A stretch of DNA of 5,926 bases from NCBI GenBank assembly GCA_903854365.1, contig CAINWE010000464.1, positions 1 through 5,926 on the forward strand, in the 5' to 3' direction. Each line of letters begins with the position of its first letter. Position 1 is the first letter of the stretch. Under the pieces are notes generated by a model, which was not told where the DNA came from, ran no database searches, and saw only the letters and a program-made list of their open reading frames with translations. Origin of the DNA: Oligoflexia bacterium. GTDB taxonomy: Bacteria > Bdellovibrionota > UBA1018. Shown here one piece after another: positions 1 to 5,926 of this stretch. The translations under genes and the position numbers were made by a program.

Positions 1-41
1 GGAGGAGGGTTCCTGTTTCAGGGTGTTGAAGATTTGTATCC
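1..41. repeat. Direct repeat, copy 1 (half element)
   Basis: These bases match 88-128 in the same orientation with two differences (positions 28 and 37). The copy contains the small palindrome CCTG-TTT-CAGG at 12-22. Unlike copy 2 it is not followed by an inverted arm: after the shared segment it runs into unrelated sequence at about 42-84. The element may extend beyond the left edge of the window. No reading frame is associated with it. Its family is not recognised. Confidence 0.85.
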
Positions 42-84
42 GCGCCCAAGAGCCAGATTCAGGAATTCAATTCGAGCTCACTCA

Positions 85-158
85 GGGGGAGGAGGGTTCC
101 TGTTTCAGGGTGTTAAAGATTTGGATCCCACACCCTGAAACAGGAGCCCTCCTCCCCC
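85..158. repeat. Long palindromic repeat (29-pair hairpin) downstream of the S9 peptidase gene
   Basis: Bases 85-113 pair with 130-158 over 29 positions. The only imperfection is position 97 against 146, a T/G pair. The loop is 16 bases (114-129). Each arm carries an internal small palindrome, CCTG-TTT-CAGG at 99-109 and its complement at 134-144, so it is a palindrome inside a palindrome, as in REP-like extragenic elements. The left arm and most of the loop are also a direct copy of 1-41. It starts 12 bases after the stop codon of the minus-strand peptidase gene, so it could stop or protect that transcript. There is no T-tract on either side, so it is not a classical intrinsic terminator. 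Confidence 0.88.
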
Positions 159-170
159 CTTAAGCACGAC

Positions 171-2264
171 TCACTTAAATAACTCCTGAAACAAAAACGT
201 AAACGTCAATGAATTGACTCTTATCTTCTCCTCTAAATCCGCCGCACCCCCATGCCCCCCGTTGACGTTTTCGAAATAACGAAAAACATGCCCATACTCT
301 TGCATCTTAGCCGCCATTTTTCGGGCGTGCCCAGGATGCACCCGATCATCGCGGGTTGAGGTGGTAAACAAAACGTGCGGATAATGCGCGTCCTTTTTTA
401 AGTTTTGATAAGGAGAGTATTTCTCAATCACCTGCCTCATGACCGGGTCATCAGGGTTGCCGTATTCTTCCATCCAGCTGGCTCCAGCCAAAAGGTGATG
501 ATATCGTAACATATCCAAAAGAGGCACCTGACAAACCACCGCTTGAAACAAGTCAGGTCTCTGGACAAAAACAGAGCCTACGAGCAGACCGCCGTTACTG
601 CCCCCCATGATAGCCAGATGACGGGGAGAGGTCACACCTGAAAGAATCAAGTCTTCCGACGTGGCAATGAAATCATCGAACGCATTTTGACGTTTTTCTT
701 TCATAGCAGCTTGGTGCCAAGCTGGGCCGAACTCGCCTCCCCCTCGAATATTAGCGATCGCGACCACCCCGCCCTGTTCGAGCCAGACCTTGCCCCACGT
801 GCTCAGGTAAAACGGAGTTTGAGAAACCTCAAAACCTCCATACCCATAGAGCAAGGTGGGATGAGAACTGTCCATCGCAATTCCATTCTTTCGAATCACA
901 AAGTACGGAACGCGCGTGCCATCGCGACTCAGGGCTTCTTGTTGGGTAATGATCAAACCGTCCGAATTAAACCTTCGCGGCTCTTGTTTGAGAATCTTTG
1001 GCACCGAGCCATCAGGCCCTGCCGCAACATTGAGTTCATAGAGAGTCGGGGGAGTGATAAAATCTTCGAATTGAATCAACGTGAGATCGCTCTGTGGATC
1101 TGCCGATTGCACGTGAATCACTCCGTGATCGGGAAAAGCGAGTCCTTCCAAGTGCCAGCCTTCGGCGTTGTGAGTCCCTCGAAGCAGTTTACCCTGGACG
1201 TGGTCAAGAATCGTCAGATAGACGGCCTCTTGGGTCCAATGGACGGATTGGATCGACGTGCGGGGAGTAGGCTCAAATACTAGCTCCGTATCTGAGGCGT
1301 TGGTGCCGACCTTCCAAGATACGAGAGATCCGTTGGGGAAAACGCGATTACCCACGGCCCAGTTTTGCCGGAGAATCGCGAGAGCATGACCCTGAAAAAC
1401 TCCTTGAAACTGCGATTGCGTGGGAAAAGGATAGCGCTGAAGTCCGTTCTCTTCACTCCATTGCCAGACTTCGCTCTCAAAAAAACTTAAATTTCTCGAA
1501 ATCGTAATCCATTTTTTTCCGGTGGTCAGATCACTCGAGACCCCTAATCCTACATCGTCGGGAGTGCCGCGAAACACTTCCTGAGCTTCGGCAAGAGGCT
1601 GGCCGCGTCTCCAAAGCTTGAGGATAAACGGGTAACCTGACTTCGTCATCGTGTTGGCACCGAAATTTGTAGCGATCAGGACCGTATTCTCATTGACCCA
1701 AGCGATGTCGGATTTTGCTTCAGGTACAACAAATCCGCCGGGCACAAAGTCCTTGGTCCGGATGTCAAACTCTCGAATGACGGCGGCGTCTTTGCCGCCG
1801 GGCGATAAGGTGAGAAGGCAGCGCTCATAAGCAGGGGCCAGGCAGTTGGCTCCGCGGTAGACCCAATTCGTACTTTCGACGTCATTAAGTCGATCGATGT
1901 CCAGAAGCGTTTCCCAATCGGGATTTGCTTTTTTGTAGGCTTCATACGAGGTTCGTCGCCAAATCCCTTTTACATGTCCCGGATCCTGCCAAAAATTATA
2001 GATCGATCCATGGCGATAGGCCCCAAAGGGGGTGCGATCTTGCGCGAGGATGATTTGGCGCATTTGCTTTTCGACGTCCGAGTAGCGGTTGTCCGACTGC
2101 AGTTCAGTTGAGGAGCGTTGGTTCTGTTCAGTGACCCAGTTCATGGATCGGATCCCGTCAATCTCCTCTAGCCAGAGGTAGGGGTCGTCGCCGTCTGCGT
2201 TGGCGAGGTGAGCCTCGGTCGAGAGTGCTAAAGAGAGGAGGCAAAGAGTCTGAAAAGCTTTCAT
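171..2264 (-). CDS. Exported prolyl oligopeptidase family serine peptidase (S9A)
   Basis: A 697-residue serine peptidase predicted to cut short peptides after proline or a related residue in the periplasm. Residues 1-23 form a signal peptide (Lys2, a hydrophobic stretch at 7-14, and ANA just before a likely cut after Ala23). The mature protein begins with the family N-terminal motif DPYLWLEEIDG (27-37). The middle (about 70-430) fits the beta-propeller gate. The C-terminal alpha/beta-hydrolase domain has YGYGGF (473-478), NIRGGGEFG (505-513), the nucleophile motif GGSNGG with Ser556, Asp639 in DDRV with Arg641, and His671 in NGGHGG. Trp597 sits where family members stack on the P1 proline. 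All catalytic residues are present and the length is normal for the family. The start is supported by AGGGG at 2271-2275, six bases upstream. It is divergent from the helicase gene and ends next to the palindromic repeat. The subfamily is clear; strict proline specificity is inferred. Confidence 0.95.
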   Translation of the reverse strand: MKAFQTLCLLSLALSTEAHLANADGDDPYLWLEEIDGIRSMNWVTEQNQRSSTELQSDNRYSDVEKQMRQIILAQDRTPFGAYRHGSIYNFWQDPGHVKGIWRRTSYEAYKKANPDWETLLDIDRLNDVESTNWVYRGANCLAPAYERCLLTLSPGGKDAAVIREFDIRTKDFVPGGFVVPEAKSDIAWVNENTVLIATNFGANTMTKSGYPFILKLWRRGQPLAEAQEVFRGTPDDVGLGVSSDLTTGKKWITISRNLSFFESEVWQWSEENGLQRYPFPTQSQFQGVFQGHALAILRQNWAVGNRVFPNGSLVSWKVGTNASDTELVFEPTPRTSIQSVHWTQEAVYLTILDHVQGKLLRGTHNAEGWHLEGLAFPDHGVIHVQSADPQSDLTLIQFEDFITPPTLYELNVAAGPDGSVPKILKQEPRRFNSDGLIITQQEALSRDGTRVPYFVIRKNGIAMDSSHPTLLYGYGGFEVSQTPFYLSTWGKVWLEQGGVVAIANIRGGGEFGPAWHQAAMKEKRQNAFDDFIATSEDLILSGVTSPRHLAIMGGSNGGLLVGSVFVQRPDLFQAVVCQVPLLDMLRYHHLLAGASWMEEYGNPDDPVMRQVIEKYSPYQNLKKDAHYPHVLFTTSTRDDRVHPGHARKMAAKMQEYGHVFRYFENVNGGHGGAADLEEKIRVNSLTFTFLFQELFK

Positions 2265-2481
2265 AAGGATCCCCTAAATCAATTGTTTAAGTTGATATAA
2301 ATCGACATAAATCATTGAAACACGCCCTTGGGCATATGGGGATTGGAGTTTAAATTCAATGAAAAAGATTACTTTCTTGGAGGGTAGGGGCTTTCGGTAG
2401 TTGCTCGTCGTTTTACGAATCTGGTCGAGCTTAGGATTCAGGCCTGGATTTGTTGAAAAAATATCGATAAGATCTGGCTAA
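2265..2481. promoter_or_regulatory. Divergent intergenic region between peptidase and helicase genes
   Basis: Both flanking genes must be started from these 217 bases. The AT-rich left part (2281-2320) holds a tandem pair of 10-base repeats, GATATAAATC (2294-2303) and GACATAAATC (2304-2313), one helical turn apart, flanked by an imperfect inverted pair TGTTTAA (2284-2290) and TTGAAACA (2315-2322). This resembles a protein-binding site over the peptidase promoter. No clear sigma-70 pair is visible in either direction. The best plus-strand candidate is TTGTTT, 17 bases, CATAAA (2283-2311), which is weak. Position 2359 begins a possible 13-codon leader ORF ahead of the helicase gene. Confidence 0.4.
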
Positions 2482-3843
2482 ATGAAATCAAACGATTCTC
2501 CTGAGTCTCCGAACCTCCCTTTGTCCCAAACTCCTGCAGTCATTGTCCCTAAACCGGTAGAAGCGTCGGCATCGGCTGCGACTTGGGAGTCGTTAGGTTT
2601 ATCGGCCGCCACGTTAGAGCAAGTGTTGAAAGCAGGCTTTAAAGCGCCAACCCCGATTCAAGCGGCATCGATTCCCGTCTCACTCCAGGGGCATGATTTG
2701 ATCGCCTCAGCTCAGACGGGTACCGGTAAGACCGCGAGTTTTGTTCTGCCGATGGTCGAGCGTTTGGCCGGTAAGCAGGGGACGTTGGGGCTCATCTTGT
2801 CTCCGACCCGCGAAATTGCCCAACAAACACAAGCAACCTTGGAGATTTTGGGGCATCCACTGGGCGTGCGATCGATCGTTCTGATTGGCGGGATCGATAT
2901 GAAAATCGACGAGCAGGCGCTGGCCACCTATCCTCAAGTGTTGGTGGCTACGCCGGGACGGCTGTGCGATCATCTGGAGCGAGGCAAAATTTGGTTGGAT
3001 TTTTTGCAGTGGGTAGTGCTCGATGAGGCAGATCGGATGCTGGATATGGGGTTTGCGGATCAGCTCGCTCGGGTGATGCGCGACATTCCTGAGTCGGCGC
3101 AGCGCATGGTGTTTTCAGCGACGATTTCACCGCTGGTGCAAAAGCTTGCGCAAAAGATTTTGAAAAACCCGAAGCAAGTCCGCATTGGTCAGCCCATGTC
3201 TGCCGCGAAAACCGTCGAACAGCGAGTGCTTTGGATGAAGGAAGAGTCCAAGGGGCGTCAGCTGAGAAAATTACTGGATGAAGAAAAAGGCAGCTTGATT
3301 GTTTTTACGCGATCGAAAGATGCTGCCAGTCGGCTCTGGCGATCCTTGCATAGTCGCGGAATGATGGAAGCTGCCGTGATTCATTCCGACCGGCGTCAGT
3401 CAGATCGAGAGCAAGCACTGGCGGATTTCAAAGAAGGTAAATCCCGAGTTCTGATCGCTACGGATGTAGCTGGACGTGGAATTCACGTCGATGGGGTGGC
3501 TCATGTTATTAATTATGATCTTCCTCGGGAGCCGGAAGATTACATCCACCGAATCGGACGAACCGGTCGAATTGGTGCTACGGGCAAAGCGACAAGTTTT
3601 GCTACCGCCCGAGATCGAGAATTGTTTCGAGAAATTGAGAAGATGGTCGGCGCGCCGATTGAGCAGGTGGTGCTAGATCCGATGCCTGAGGATCGGGGCG
3701 GCCATCGGTCCCATGCGTCTCCTCGAGCTCATTCGGGGAATCGCTCGGAGGGTGGGCAGTCTAAAGGTGTCCCCCATTCAGCGCGCAGAAGTCGAAATCG
3801 TCGTCGCTCGGGTCCGCCTTCCGGCGGGCATTCAGGCAGCTAG
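2482..3843 (+). CDS. DEAD-box ATP-dependent RNA helicase, RhlE type
   Basis: A 453-residue helicase that unwinds short RNA duplexes using ATP, with likely roles in ribosome assembly, RNA turnover or cold adaptation. All the core motifs are visible: Q motif GFKAPTPIQ (52-60), motif I AQTGTGKT (77-84), Ia PTREIA (108-113), Ib TPGR (157-160), II DEAD (181-184), III SAT (212-214), IV VFTRS (274-278), V ATDVAGRGI (326-334) and VI HRIGRTGR (356-363). VLDEADRMLDMGF is typical of the RhlE subgroup. A Ser/Pro/Ala-rich stretch of about 34 residues precedes the core. The last 50 residues are a disordered, Arg/Ser/Gly/His-rich basic tail, a likely RNA-binding extension. The Shine-Dalgarno before ATG 2482 is poor, and no better in-frame start exists before the Q motif except a TTG at 2521. 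Its stop overlaps the stop of the convergent gene. No intrinsic terminator follows. Confidence 0.95.
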   Translation: MKSNDSPESPNLPLSQTPAVIVPKPVEASASAATWESLGLSAATLEQVLKAGFKAPTPIQAASIPVSLQGHDLIASAQTGTGKTASFVLPMVERLAGKQGTLGLILSPTREIAQQTQATLEILGHPLGVRSIVLIGGIDMKIDEQALATYPQVLVATPGRLCDHLERGKIWLDFLQWVVLDEADRMLDMGFADQLARVMRDIPESAQRMVFSATISPLVQKLAQKILKNPKQVRIGQPMSAAKTVEQRVLWMKEESKGRQLRKLLDEEKGSLIVFTRSKDAASRLWRSLHSRGMMEAAVIHSDRRQSDREQALADFKEGKSRVLIATDVAGRGIHVDGVAHVINYDLPREPEDYIHRIGRTGRIGATGKATSFATARDRELFREIEKMVGAPIEQVVLDPMPEDRGGHRSHASPRAHSGNRSEGGQSKGVPHSARRSRNRRRSGPPSGGHSGS

Positions 3844-4370
3844 CGGTAGAGTCGAGCGATCTCATCCGGGAGAAGCTGCCGATTCAGAAACGGCAGTTGA
3901 GTCTCCCAGCTTTGACAAAAAGCCTGATACTCAGGGAATATCGCTTTCATCTCCGCTAAGAATTGATGCTGCGCGCGATAGGCTCGGCATTCGGAATCAA
4001 AAATGATGGCTTTGATTTGGAACGGGGTTTGTGAATGACGCGCCGCACTCCAGAGGGTCTCGTCGAGACTATGGGTCATTTCATGAACCAAAAAAGGAGC
4101 TAAAATTCCAGCCGGTCCCTGAGGATCTAAGAGAAGCGTGCCCTGAACTCCATCCGTCGTGAAGGCTGCACCGAGAGGTAGGGTGGGGTTACTGGGTTGG
4201 TTGAGATGCTGGAGTTGGCTTTTGAGAGTCTCGGGGTAGGGTTGAATGTCGACGAGGCCTCGCGACACCTGGATCTCAAATTGGCGAAGGATTTCTCGGC
4301 CCGAGCGACTCTCTCGGATGAATCGAAAAAGAGCGTCCCAGGATTTTGGGGGCGTCGAAAAGGGAATCAT
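3840..4370 (-). CDS. Small HExxH protein, putative zinc metallopeptidase
   Basis: I do not recognise a named family. From ATG 4370 the product is 176 residues with no signal peptide or membrane segment, so probably cytoplasmic. Its key feature is HEMTH (His96, Glu97, His100) after a hydrophobic run, GILAPFLVHEMTH, the usual helix of zincin active sites. Glu127, in DSECRAYRAQ 27 residues later, is placed like the third zinc ligand of gluzincins. Activity and substrate are inferred from this motif only. The frame stays open up to ATG 4478 (212 residues), but that start lies inside the terminator stem of the upstream RNA-binding gene, and its first residues (MDRVFF) are read from the stem and T-tract. 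ATG 4370 is therefore preferred, although it lacks a Shine-Dalgarno. The stop TAG overlaps the helicase stop. No promoter is evident, so expression may depend on read-through or an internal promoter. Confidence 0.75.
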   Translation of the reverse strand: MIPFSTPPKSWDALFRFIRESRSGREILRQFEIQVSRGLVDIQPYPETLKSQLQHLNQPSNPTLPLGAAFTTDGVQGTLLLDPQGPAGILAPFLVHEMTHSLDETLWSAARHSQTPFQIKAIIFDSECRAYRAQHQFLAEMKAIFPEYQAFCQSWETQLPFLNRQLLPDEIARLYR

Positions 4371-4459
4371 TTGAATTGAATCGGCTGATTTTGAAAAAAT
4401 CTGAACCGGATCGTGCGCGGCACCTTCCGAGTGAGTTGCGAGATTTTGGGAGAGCGGGC

Positions 4460-4534
4460 AAAAAAAAACCCGATCCATTGATCTTTCAGTTGCTCGGGAT
4501 TTCTCTCGAGGGAACTAAAAGGATGGATCGGGTT
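4460..4534 (-). terminator. Intrinsic terminator of the RRM protein gene
   Basis: Read on the minus strand, AACCCGATCCAT (4534-4523) pairs perfectly with ATGGATCGGGTT (4478-4467), and a run of nine T follows (4468-4460). The 44-base apical region is itself structured: 4513-4521 pairs with 4483-4491 (nine pairs including one T/G) and 4507-4510 pairs with 4493-4496. The hairpin begins 36 bases after the stop codon of the RNA-binding protein gene. There is no T-tract in the plus direction, so it acts on the minus strand only. It overlaps the longest possible start (ATG 4478) of the HExxH gene. Confidence 0.9.
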
Positions 4535-4570
4535 AAACCCGCCTTAAGCGGATTTAGATCTCAAAAGATC

Positions 4571-4912
4571 TTAGTAACGGCCACGGCTGAAGCCGCCGCG
4601 TCCACCACCACTGCGCTCACGGTTTCCACCGCCGAAGCCGCCTGGGCGGCCGCCTTCGCGAGGAACCATTGGCTTCGCTTCGTTGACGGTCATAGGACGA
4701 CCATCATAATCAGCGCCGTTAAACTTGCTGATTGCATCAGCAGCTTCAGCGTCTGTAGACATTTCAACAAAGCCGAAGCCTTTGCTGCGACCTGAGTCAC
4801 GATCAACGATGATCTTTGCAGACTCGACCTTGCCGCATTGCGAAAAGGTGTCCACCAAGACTTGATCGGTTGCAGAAAATGGCAAATTACCAACGTATAG
4901 TTTTTTACCCAT
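4571..4912 (-). CDS. Glycine/arginine-rich RNA-binding protein with one RRM
   Basis: A 113-residue protein with a single RNA recognition motif over about residues 3-80, followed by a flexible Gly/Arg-rich tail. RNP2 is LYVGNL (5-10) and RNP1 is KGFGFVEM (44-51), with the aromatic residues that stack on RNA bases (Tyr6, Phe46, Phe48) all present. The tail (about 86-113) carries RGG-like repeats and ends in GRGGFSRGRY. The same layout is seen in the cyanobacterial Rbp proteins, many of which are cold-induced, and in RRM proteins of other bacteria. Targets here are unknown; an RNA chaperone or mRNA-binding role is inferred. The start is ATG 4912, not the longer ATG 4987, because a perfect AGGAGG lies four bases upstream and the family N-terminus is MGKKLYVGNLP. 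A strong terminator follows, so it is probably a single-gene unit. It is divergent from the efflux gene. Confidence 0.95.
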   Translation of the reverse strand: MGKKLYVGNLPFSATDQVLVDTFSQCGKVESAKIIVDRDSGRSKGFGFVEMSTDAEAADAISKFNGADYDGRPMTVNEAKPMVPREGGRPGGFGGGNRERSGGGRGGFSRGRY

Positions 4913-4916
4913 AATA

Positions 4917-4922
4917 CCTCCT
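4917..4922 (-). promoter_or_regulatory. Perfect Shine-Dalgarno deciding the RRM gene start
   Basis: AGGAGG followed by TATT and then ATG 4912. It matches the anti-Shine-Dalgarno fully and rules in favour of the 113-residue product over the 138-residue frame starting at 4987. It suggests high translation, unlike the weak sites of the neighbouring genes. Confidence 0.9.
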
Positions 4923-4997
4923 ATAAGGCTGGGAGCCGCTGAAGAGGATATGGGCAACACGCCCGCAGACTCTGACGCGACAATCATTACGAGAAAT

Positions 4998-5026
4998 ACA
5001 TTAACAGATCTGCTTCGGTTAGTGAA
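4998..5026 (-). promoter_or_regulatory. Candidate promoter of the RRM gene
   Basis: On the minus strand TTCACT (5026-5021) and TAATGT (5003-4998) are 17 bases apart. They match the sigma-70 consensus at four and three of six positions. This would give a 5' untranslated leader of roughly 80 bases containing small hairpins, for example GGGC-AACAC-GCCC at 4952-4964. The match is modest and other placements are possible. Confidence 0.25.
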
Positions 5027-5034
5027 TCAGAAAT

Positions 5035-5058
5035 CCCAAAATTCCCCCCAAAATTCCC
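5035..5058. repeat. Tandem 12-base repeat between divergent genes
   Basis: CCCAAAATTCCC occurs twice head to tail (5035-5046 and 5047-5058). A degraded third copy, CCCAAGGTTCCG, overlaps the end (5056-5067). It lies between the candidate promoters of the RNA-binding protein gene and the efflux gene, where an operator for either would be expected. No binding protein can be named. Confidence 0.6.
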
Positions 5059-5092
5059 AAGGTTCCGTCACCCAGTGAGGCCACGAATTTAG

Positions 5093-5121
5093 TTGATTTC
5101 GCTGTTTGATTTCAAGATCAT
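5093..5121 (+). promoter_or_regulatory. Candidate promoter of the TolC-like gene
   Basis: TTGATT (5093-5098) and GATCAT (5116-5121) are 17 bases apart, each matching the sigma-70 consensus at four of six positions. The -35 lies in an 8-base direct repeat TTGATTTC (5093-5100 and 5106-5113). The implied start of transcription, near 5128, would favour translation from 5142 or 5163 over ATG 5130. Confidence 0.3.
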
Positions 5122-5162
5122 CGCTCCCCATGGGACATCAAGTGGGCCGTAAACGCCTGCAA

Positions 5163-5926
5163 ATGAGGTTGGTTTCGAGTTTTTGCCTGTGCTTCGCCTC
5201 TGCGCCGTGCTTCGCGGCAGGGGATGGGCTTTCTCTGGATGCAGCCATTGAGGCGGGTAGGCAGAACAACCCGGAGATTAGGCCCTTGAAATTATTAGTC
5301 GAGGCAGCTTCTGCGAAGCGTTGGGAGTCGATCTCGGGACACATGCCTCAAGTATCGGCGAGTGCAAGTCATCTCTTTTCCGCTAAGTACGCAGATGTAG
5401 GCCTTCTTTTTGGGGGGCAGCCTTATGTTTTTCCGAGTGCCTATCCTCAAACGAACATCGAAATTATGGCATCCTGGACGCTGTTTGACGGTCTTGGGAC
5501 TTGGAATCAGTACCAGGCCTCGGTCTTGGAATACGAGGCAGCGCAACTTGATCTCGCCTCTGCGCAGTTTCGTTGTGCAGAGACTGTGCGAATTAAATTC
5601 TATCAGGCCTTGGCGGCTCAAGAGTTGGCAGCGGTTGCGCAGCAAAATATTGAAACCCTCGAAAATCATTTGAGTTTGGTGCGGGCCAGTGAGCAAGCCG
5701 GAACTGGCACCCGTGTTGATGTTTTAAGGTTACAAGCCCAACTTGAGGAAGCTCGGGCGGAACAGCTTTTGGCCGATGATAATGTCTTTATTGCTAAGAG
5801 AAATCTAGGGGACGCCATGGGTCTCGAGGAGTCGCCCCAAGAGCTTGCGGGGAGTTTGCCGATTCCCGAAGAAGCTACCTTTTTGTCCTACTTGCGTCTG
5901 AAAGTCTCTGATCGGACTGACTTTCA
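5163..5926 (+). CDS. TolC-like outer-membrane efflux protein, 3' end missing
   Basis: The first 254 residues of an outer-membrane factor that forms the exit duct of tripartite efflux pumps or type I secretion systems. From ATG 5163 there is a signal peptide (Arg2, a hydrophobic stretch at 3-17, likely cut after Ala18 in CFA). No lipobox precedes either early Cys. The mature part opens with LSLDAAIEAGRQNNPEI (23-39), the standard start of an OEP repeat. It continues with long amphipathic helices and GTGTRVDVLRLQAQLEEARAE, a hallmark of the end of the first OEP half, followed by KRNLGDAMGL. The frame is open to the window edge. Family members usually have 400-500 residues, so nearly half is missing. 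In-frame alternatives are ATG 5130 and GTG 5142, the latter with GGGA six bases upstream; either would give a more basic n-region. None has a strong Shine-Dalgarno. Pump partners, if any, would lie downstream. Confidence 0.9.
   Translation, partial: MRLVSSFCLCFASAPCFAAGDGLSLDAAIEAGRQNNPEIRPLKLLVEAASAKRWESISGHMPQVSASASHLFSAKYADVGLLFGGQPYVFPSAYPQTNIEIMASWTLFDGLGTWNQYQASVLEYEAAQLDLASAQFRCAETVRIKFYQALAAQELAAVAQQNIETLENHLSLVRASEQAGTGTRVDVLRLQAQLEEARAEQLLADDNVFIAKRNLGDAMGLEESPQELAGSLPIPEEATFLSYLRLKVSDRTDF

Noticed and set aside
64..82. Polylinker-like bases with EcoRI and SacI sites, suggesting vector
   Set aside because: Only about a dozen bases resemble a cloning linker and no vector backbone is present; chance is the simpler explanation.
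687..1283. 198-codon plus-strand ORF opposite the peptidase gene
   Set aside because: It lies wholly antisense to a gene with intact catalytic motifs, and its translation shows no recognisable domain; a shadow frame.
3814..3827. CCGCC-TTCC-GGCGG hairpin at the helicase 3' end
   Set aside because: Short stem in the Gly/Pro codons of the tail, with no T-tract; not a supported terminator.
3868..3907. Nested hairpin (GGGAGA/TCTCCC around CTGCCG/CGGCAG) as a helicase terminator
   Set aside because: It is inside the HExxH coding sequence and no T-tract follows in either direction; more likely due to the local codons.
4346..4795. 149-codon plus-strand ORF
   Set aside because: Antisense to the RRM gene and across its terminator; Ala/Thr-rich composition is the mirror of the Gly-rich tail codons.
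4913..4987. 25-residue N-terminal extension of the RRM protein
   Set aside because: The perfect AGGAGG lies within this extension, directly before ATG 4912, and the family begins at MGKKLYVG; the extension is most likely untranslated leader.
5295..5696. 133-codon minus-strand ORF
   Set aside because: Antisense to the TolC-like gene, which has a clear OEP sequence; no motif in the antisense product.

Overview
The window is chromosomal DNA from a Gram-negative bacterium of medium G+C content. It has an exported S9A peptidase, an outer-membrane efflux factor with a signal peptide, and good Shine-Dalgarno sites on some genes. The mix of a signal-peptide prolyl oligopeptidase, a RhlE-type helicase and a short glycine-rich RRM protein would fit Bdellovibrionota or a related group. 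That placement is a guess from general gene content, not something the sequence proves. No RNA gene, CRISPR array, insertion sequence, integrase or phage gene is visible.

Layout from left to right. Positions 1-170 are a non-coding repeat block: two near-identical 41-base direct copies (1-41 and 88-128), the second followed by an inverted copy, giving a 29-pair hairpin (85-158). Positions 171-2264 (minus) encode an exported prolyl-oligopeptidase-family serine peptidase whose stop lies 12 bases from that hairpin. Positions 2265-2481 are a divergent intergenic region with a tandem 10-base repeat and a possible 13-codon leader ORF. Positions 2482-3843 (plus) encode a RhlE-type DEAD-box RNA helicase. 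It converges on a small HExxH protein (minus, 3840 to 4370 or 4478), and the two stop codons overlap in one CTAG. An elaborate intrinsic terminator (4460-4534, minus) then ends the gene for a glycine/arginine-rich RRM RNA-binding protein (4571-4912, minus). A second divergent intergenic region with a tandem 12-base repeat separates this from a TolC-like outer-membrane efflux protein (plus, from 5163 or 5130) that runs off the right edge.

How the genes relate. The helicase and the RRM protein are both RNA-remodelling types that are often induced together in the cold in other bacteria, so this may be a small RNA-metabolism neighbourhood. They are on opposite strands and cannot form one operon. 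The peptidase, the HExxH protein and the efflux protein look like separate transcription units. I see no clear new multi-gene system. The items most worth a second look are the repeat block at the left edge, the unassigned HExxH protein with its ambiguous start, and the tandem repeats in the two divergent promoter regions.
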